A stretch of DNA of 34,642 nucleotides from Flavobacteriales bacterium (GTDB lineage: Bacteria > Bacteroidota > Bacteroidia > Flavobacteriales > Schleiferiaceae): contig REDE01000134.1 of NCBI GenBank assembly GCA_007693635.1, positions 1-34,642 of the forward strand, in the 5' to 3' direction. A program made the position numbers and the translations under genes. This document shows positions 32,709-34,642 of the stretch, one piece after another (positions within the stretch are counted from its first letter, which is position 1; each line of letters begins with the position of its first letter). The notes below the pieces were generated by a model. That model had not been told where the DNA came from. It saw nothing but the letters and a program-made list of their open reading frames with translations, and did not search any database.

Positions 32709-33401
32709 CTACAACGAAAATCCCCAGCTTGATAAAAAGTCTATTTCTGACAAAATATTTATTGACTCCTTTTTTACTGGATGATTGAGCTCTATTCTGT
32801 AAGAGTGCAGACAAATACCACCATCTTTATTTGATCGTCGCGCACCGTATTTAACGTCACCTTTGATTGGGTGTCCGAGCGCAGAGAGTTGTGCCCGTAT
32901 TTGATGATGACGTCCGGTTAAAAGCTTAACCTCAACGAAAGTATAACGATCGAAATAATGAAGCACTTCGTATTGAAGACGCGCTTGCTTGGAGTCTTGA
33001 GATTCTTTTCCTACACAAAAAGACTTGTTCATCTTTGCGTTTTTCTGTAAAAAATGCTCAACCATTGCGCGTGTAGGTTCGAGTCTACCCTCCACCAAAC
33101 AGCGGTAATATTTATCGGGCTCTCGATTTTTAAAGGACTCTGAAACTCGAGACAAAGCCTTACCAGTACGACAAAGCACCAAAACACCTGAAGTCACACG
33201 ATCCAGTCTGTGCGGCAACCCAATAAATACATTTCCGGGCTTCTGGTAAGTTTCGGCGATATAGCGCTTGGCCTTAATAAGGACATCCTCATCACCCGTT
33301 ATATCACCTTGGGCTAGCTCTCCCGAAAGCTTATCAATAACCAACAGATGATTATCCTCGAACAGAACTCTTTTAGATAATTCAATATTGCTCCTCTTCA
33401 T
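32709..33401 (-). CDS. RluA-family pseudouridine synthase
   Basis: Converts specific uridines in rRNA or tRNA to pseudouridine. The 230-residue protein has the catalytic motif [10 protein letters not shown] (Asp67), the family string KYYRCLVEG, and the late motif [23 protein letters not shown] (residues about 178-200; by position). There is no N-terminal S4 domain, so it is of the short RluA/TruC-like class rather than RluC/RluD. The target position is not predictable. The ATG lies 20 bases inside the end of panB, so the two are co-transcribed. Confidence 0.92.
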   Translation of the reverse strand: MKRSNIELSKRVLFEDNHLLVIDKLSGELAQGDITGDEDVLIKAKRYIAETYQKPGNVFIGLPHRLDRVTSGVLVLCRTGKALSRVSESFKNREPDKYYRCLVEGRLEPTRAMVEHFLQKNAKMNKSFCVGKESQDSKQARLQYEVLHYFDRYTFVEVKLLTGRHHQIRAQLSALGHPIKGDVKYGARRSNKDGGICLHSYRIELNHPVKKESINILSEIDFLSSWGFSL

Positions 33402-34200
33402 TGGGAAAGTCTATGCGCTTAACATCTTCAACATAACGAGAAACGGCTGAGGTGATTTCCTCATACAGGCTCAAATAACGACGCAAAAAACGCGGTGAGA
33501 ATTCATGAGTCATCCCAAGCATGTCGTGTAAAACCAGAACCTGGCCATCTACCCCACTCCCTGCGCCAATGCCGATAACCGGTATTTCCAGTGATTCCGC
33601 AACTTTTTGCGCCAGATGCGCTGGGACTTTCTCCAAAACCAGACTAAAACAACCAGCGGCTTCCAAGGCCTTGGCGTCTTCTAATAACTTTTCCGCTTCG
33701 GCTTCTTCTTTAGCGCGAACTGTATATGTTCCGAATTTATAAATACTTTGTGGTGTCAAGCCTAAGTGTCCCATTACAGGAATCCCCGCAGTAAGAATAC
33801 GCTTTATAGACTCAATAATTTCTACCCCACCCTCAAGCTTTACCGCGTGAGCTCCGGACTCCTTCATGATACGAATTGCAGAATTCAATGCCTGCTTTGA
33901 ATCGCCCTGATATGATCCAAAGGGCAAGTCCACAACAATGAGGGCACGCTCAACGGCTCGAACCACTGAACTGGCGTGATAGATCATCTGATCGAGCGTA
34001 ATTGGCAAAGTCGTTTCGTGACCAGCCATTACATTAGAAGCAGAATCACCCACAAGAATAACGTCCGTTCCTGCAGCGTCGACCATGCGAGCTAAGGTGT
34101 AGTCGTACGCTGTAAGCATGGATATCTTTTCACCCTTTCGCTTCATTTCCTGAACACTGTGGGTCGTCATCCGTTTATTTTGAGGTCGAATAGCTGACAT
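33382..34200 (-). CDS. panB: 3-methyl-2-oxobutanoate hydroxymethyltransferase
   Basis: Adds a hydroxymethyl group from methylene-tetrahydrofolate to ketoisovalerate, the first step of pantothenate synthesis. From the ATG at 34200 it has 272 residues. Seen: the start region [12 protein letters not shown], the metal/substrate loop [40 protein letters not shown], and the late [22 protein letters not shown] region. The frame runs on to a TTG at 34251, but a full promoter-like element sits at 34224-34252, so 34200 is the real start. No other pan gene is in the window. Confidence 0.96.
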   Translation of the reverse strand: MSAIRPQNKRMTTHSVQEMKRKGEKISMLTAYDYTLARMVDAAGTDVILVGDSASNVMAGHETTLPITLDQMIYHASSVVRAVERALIVVDLPFGSYQGDSKQALNSAIRIMKESGAHAVKLEGGVEIIESIKRILTAGIPVMGHLGLTPQSIYKFGTYTVRAKEEAEAEKLLEDAKALEAAGCFSLVLEKVPAHLAQKVAESLEIPVIGIGAGSGVDGQVLVLHDMLGMTHEFSPRFLRRYLSLYEEITSAVSRYVEDVKRIDFPNEEEQY

Positions 34201-34223
34201 AATCGATAATATTAATTGCTTGG

Positions 34224-34252
34224 CAAAGCTACGCAATAATATACAGTCCAAA
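34224..34252 (-). promoter_or_regulatory. Bacteroidota-type promoter for panB
   Basis: Minus strand: TTTG (34252-34249), 17-base spacer, TAGCTTTG (34231-34224). Both boxes match TTTG-N17/23-TAnnTTTG exactly. Expected transcription start about 34217, leaving a 17-base leader before the ATG. Confidence 0.75.
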
Positions 34253-34267
34253 TATCGACTTCTGCTT

Positions 34268-34275
34268 TACCTTTG
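34268..34275 (+). promoter_or_regulatory. Possible -7 element (TACCTTTG) for the last gene
   Basis: Exact TAnnTTTG match, 21 bases before the ATG at 34297. No TTTG at the usual upstream distance. It is divergent from, and 36 bases away from, the panB -7 box. Confidence 0.45.
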
Positions 34276-34296
34276 TAGAACTTTTAATTTACACTC

Positions 34297-34642
34297 ATGC
34301 GTAAGCTCTGGAAACAATTCTCACTTTTATTTGGTGCTGCATCACTTATATTAAGTTCTTGTAACAACGACATTCCCGTAAACTCTGAATGGCAAGACAT
34401 AGCCTATGTTTACGGCATACTTAATCCGCAGTTGGACACACAGTTTGTTCGAATTGGGCAAGCCTTTTTAGGAGACGGTCCCCCATCTGAGTTTGCTCAA
34501 ATCCCCGATTCCATCTACTACGAAGACATCACCGTTTTCATGGAGGAGTTTGATGCATCTAACAACAACATCACCAACGTTTTCGGCTTAGAGCGTATTG
34601 AACGTCCGGGGCAACTACAACCAGGTTTCTTTACCACCGAAG
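34297..34642 (+). CDS. Lipoprotein, 5' part only (Bacteroidota-type)
   Basis: The gene runs off the window after 115 codons. A signal peptide (KLWKQFSLLFGAASLILSSC) ends in the lipobox ILSSC (Cys22). The mature part has the pattern IAYVYGILNPQLDTQFVRIGQAFLG, then PPSEFAQIPDSIYYEDITV (described by residues about 37-80), which I recall from Bacteroidota lipoproteins of unknown function with an early beta-sandwich domain. It may be related to the DUF4249-like surface lipoproteins, but this is uncertain. Divergent from panB. Confidence 0.75.
   Translation, partial: MRKLWKQFSLLFGAASLILSSCNNDIPVNSEWQDIAYVYGILNPQLDTQFVRIGQAFLGDGPPSEFAQIPDSIYYEDITVFMEEFDASNNNITNVFGLERIERPGQLQPGFFTTE

Noticed and set aside
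1-34642. CRISPR arrays, tRNA genes, insertion sequences or prophage
   Set aside because: No regularly spaced repeats, cloverleaf-type sequences, transposase or integrase motifs or terminal inverted repeats were seen on either strand by eye. A tRNAscan-SE and ISfinder run would be the decisive check.

Overview
The window looks like chromosomal DNA of a flavobacterium-like member of the Bacteroidota, roughly 40% GC. The evidence is a secreted protein with a type IX secretion C-terminal sorting domain, an exosortase-F pair, a UMF1-type MFS transporter, several small outer-membrane barrels, almost no Shine-Dalgarno sequences, and promoter-like strings of the Bacteroidota form TTTG-N17/18-TAnnTTTG. 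The genus cannot be fixed from the sequence. I see no tRNA, rRNA, CRISPR array, insertion sequence or prophage; most of the window is ordinary housekeeping DNA.

Layout. (1) 46-4055, minus: an overlapping operon of an ABC exporter ATPase, its permease, an MscS-type channel and a Ppx/GppA phosphatase. (2) 4240-7113: an old-yellow-enzyme-like oxidoreductase, a small barrel protein and an OmpA-type lipoprotein. (3) 7150-9563, minus: a DUF6913-like protein, dapA, xrtF and the exosortase-F-associated membrane protein, driven by a good promoter at 9580-9609. (4) 9667-14972, plus: polyprenyl synthase, phosphohexomutase, thioredoxin-fold lipoprotein, cysteine-rich YkgJ-like protein and kdsB, facing a 49-codon gene and an ECF sigma factor on the minus strand. 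(5) uvrA, then a looser minus-strand stretch (CIA30-like protein, small membrane protein, an 18-residue-repeat protein, a barrel protein).

(6) 20887-21402 is gene-free and holds a segment of about 200 bases at about 70% GC with strong predicted helices and a flanking terminator. It is the best candidate here for an unrecognised structured RNA. (7) ridA diverges from a TTG-started glutamine amidotransferase that leads into an MFS gene, facing an Omp85-family gene. (8) A 600-base gene-free stretch precedes a 39-codon lipoprotein, a barrel protein and lipA in one tight operon. (9) A 1060-residue T9SS cargo protein ends in a textbook terminator. (10) A 154-residue hypothetical protein overlaps tail-to-tail with a helix-turn-helix regulator, followed by rluA-like and panB genes on the minus strand and the start of a lipoprotein at the window edge.

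Themes: envelope biogenesis (Kdo activation, isoprenoids, Omp85, two separate surface-sorting systems: T9SS and exosortase F) mixed with cofactor and amino-acid biosynthesis (lipA, panB, dapA). The most useful leads are the GC-rich RNA-like locus, the exosortase-F pair with no visible substrate, the tandem-repeat small protein, and two very small genes (14959-15108 and 26031-26150) that annotation could easily miss.
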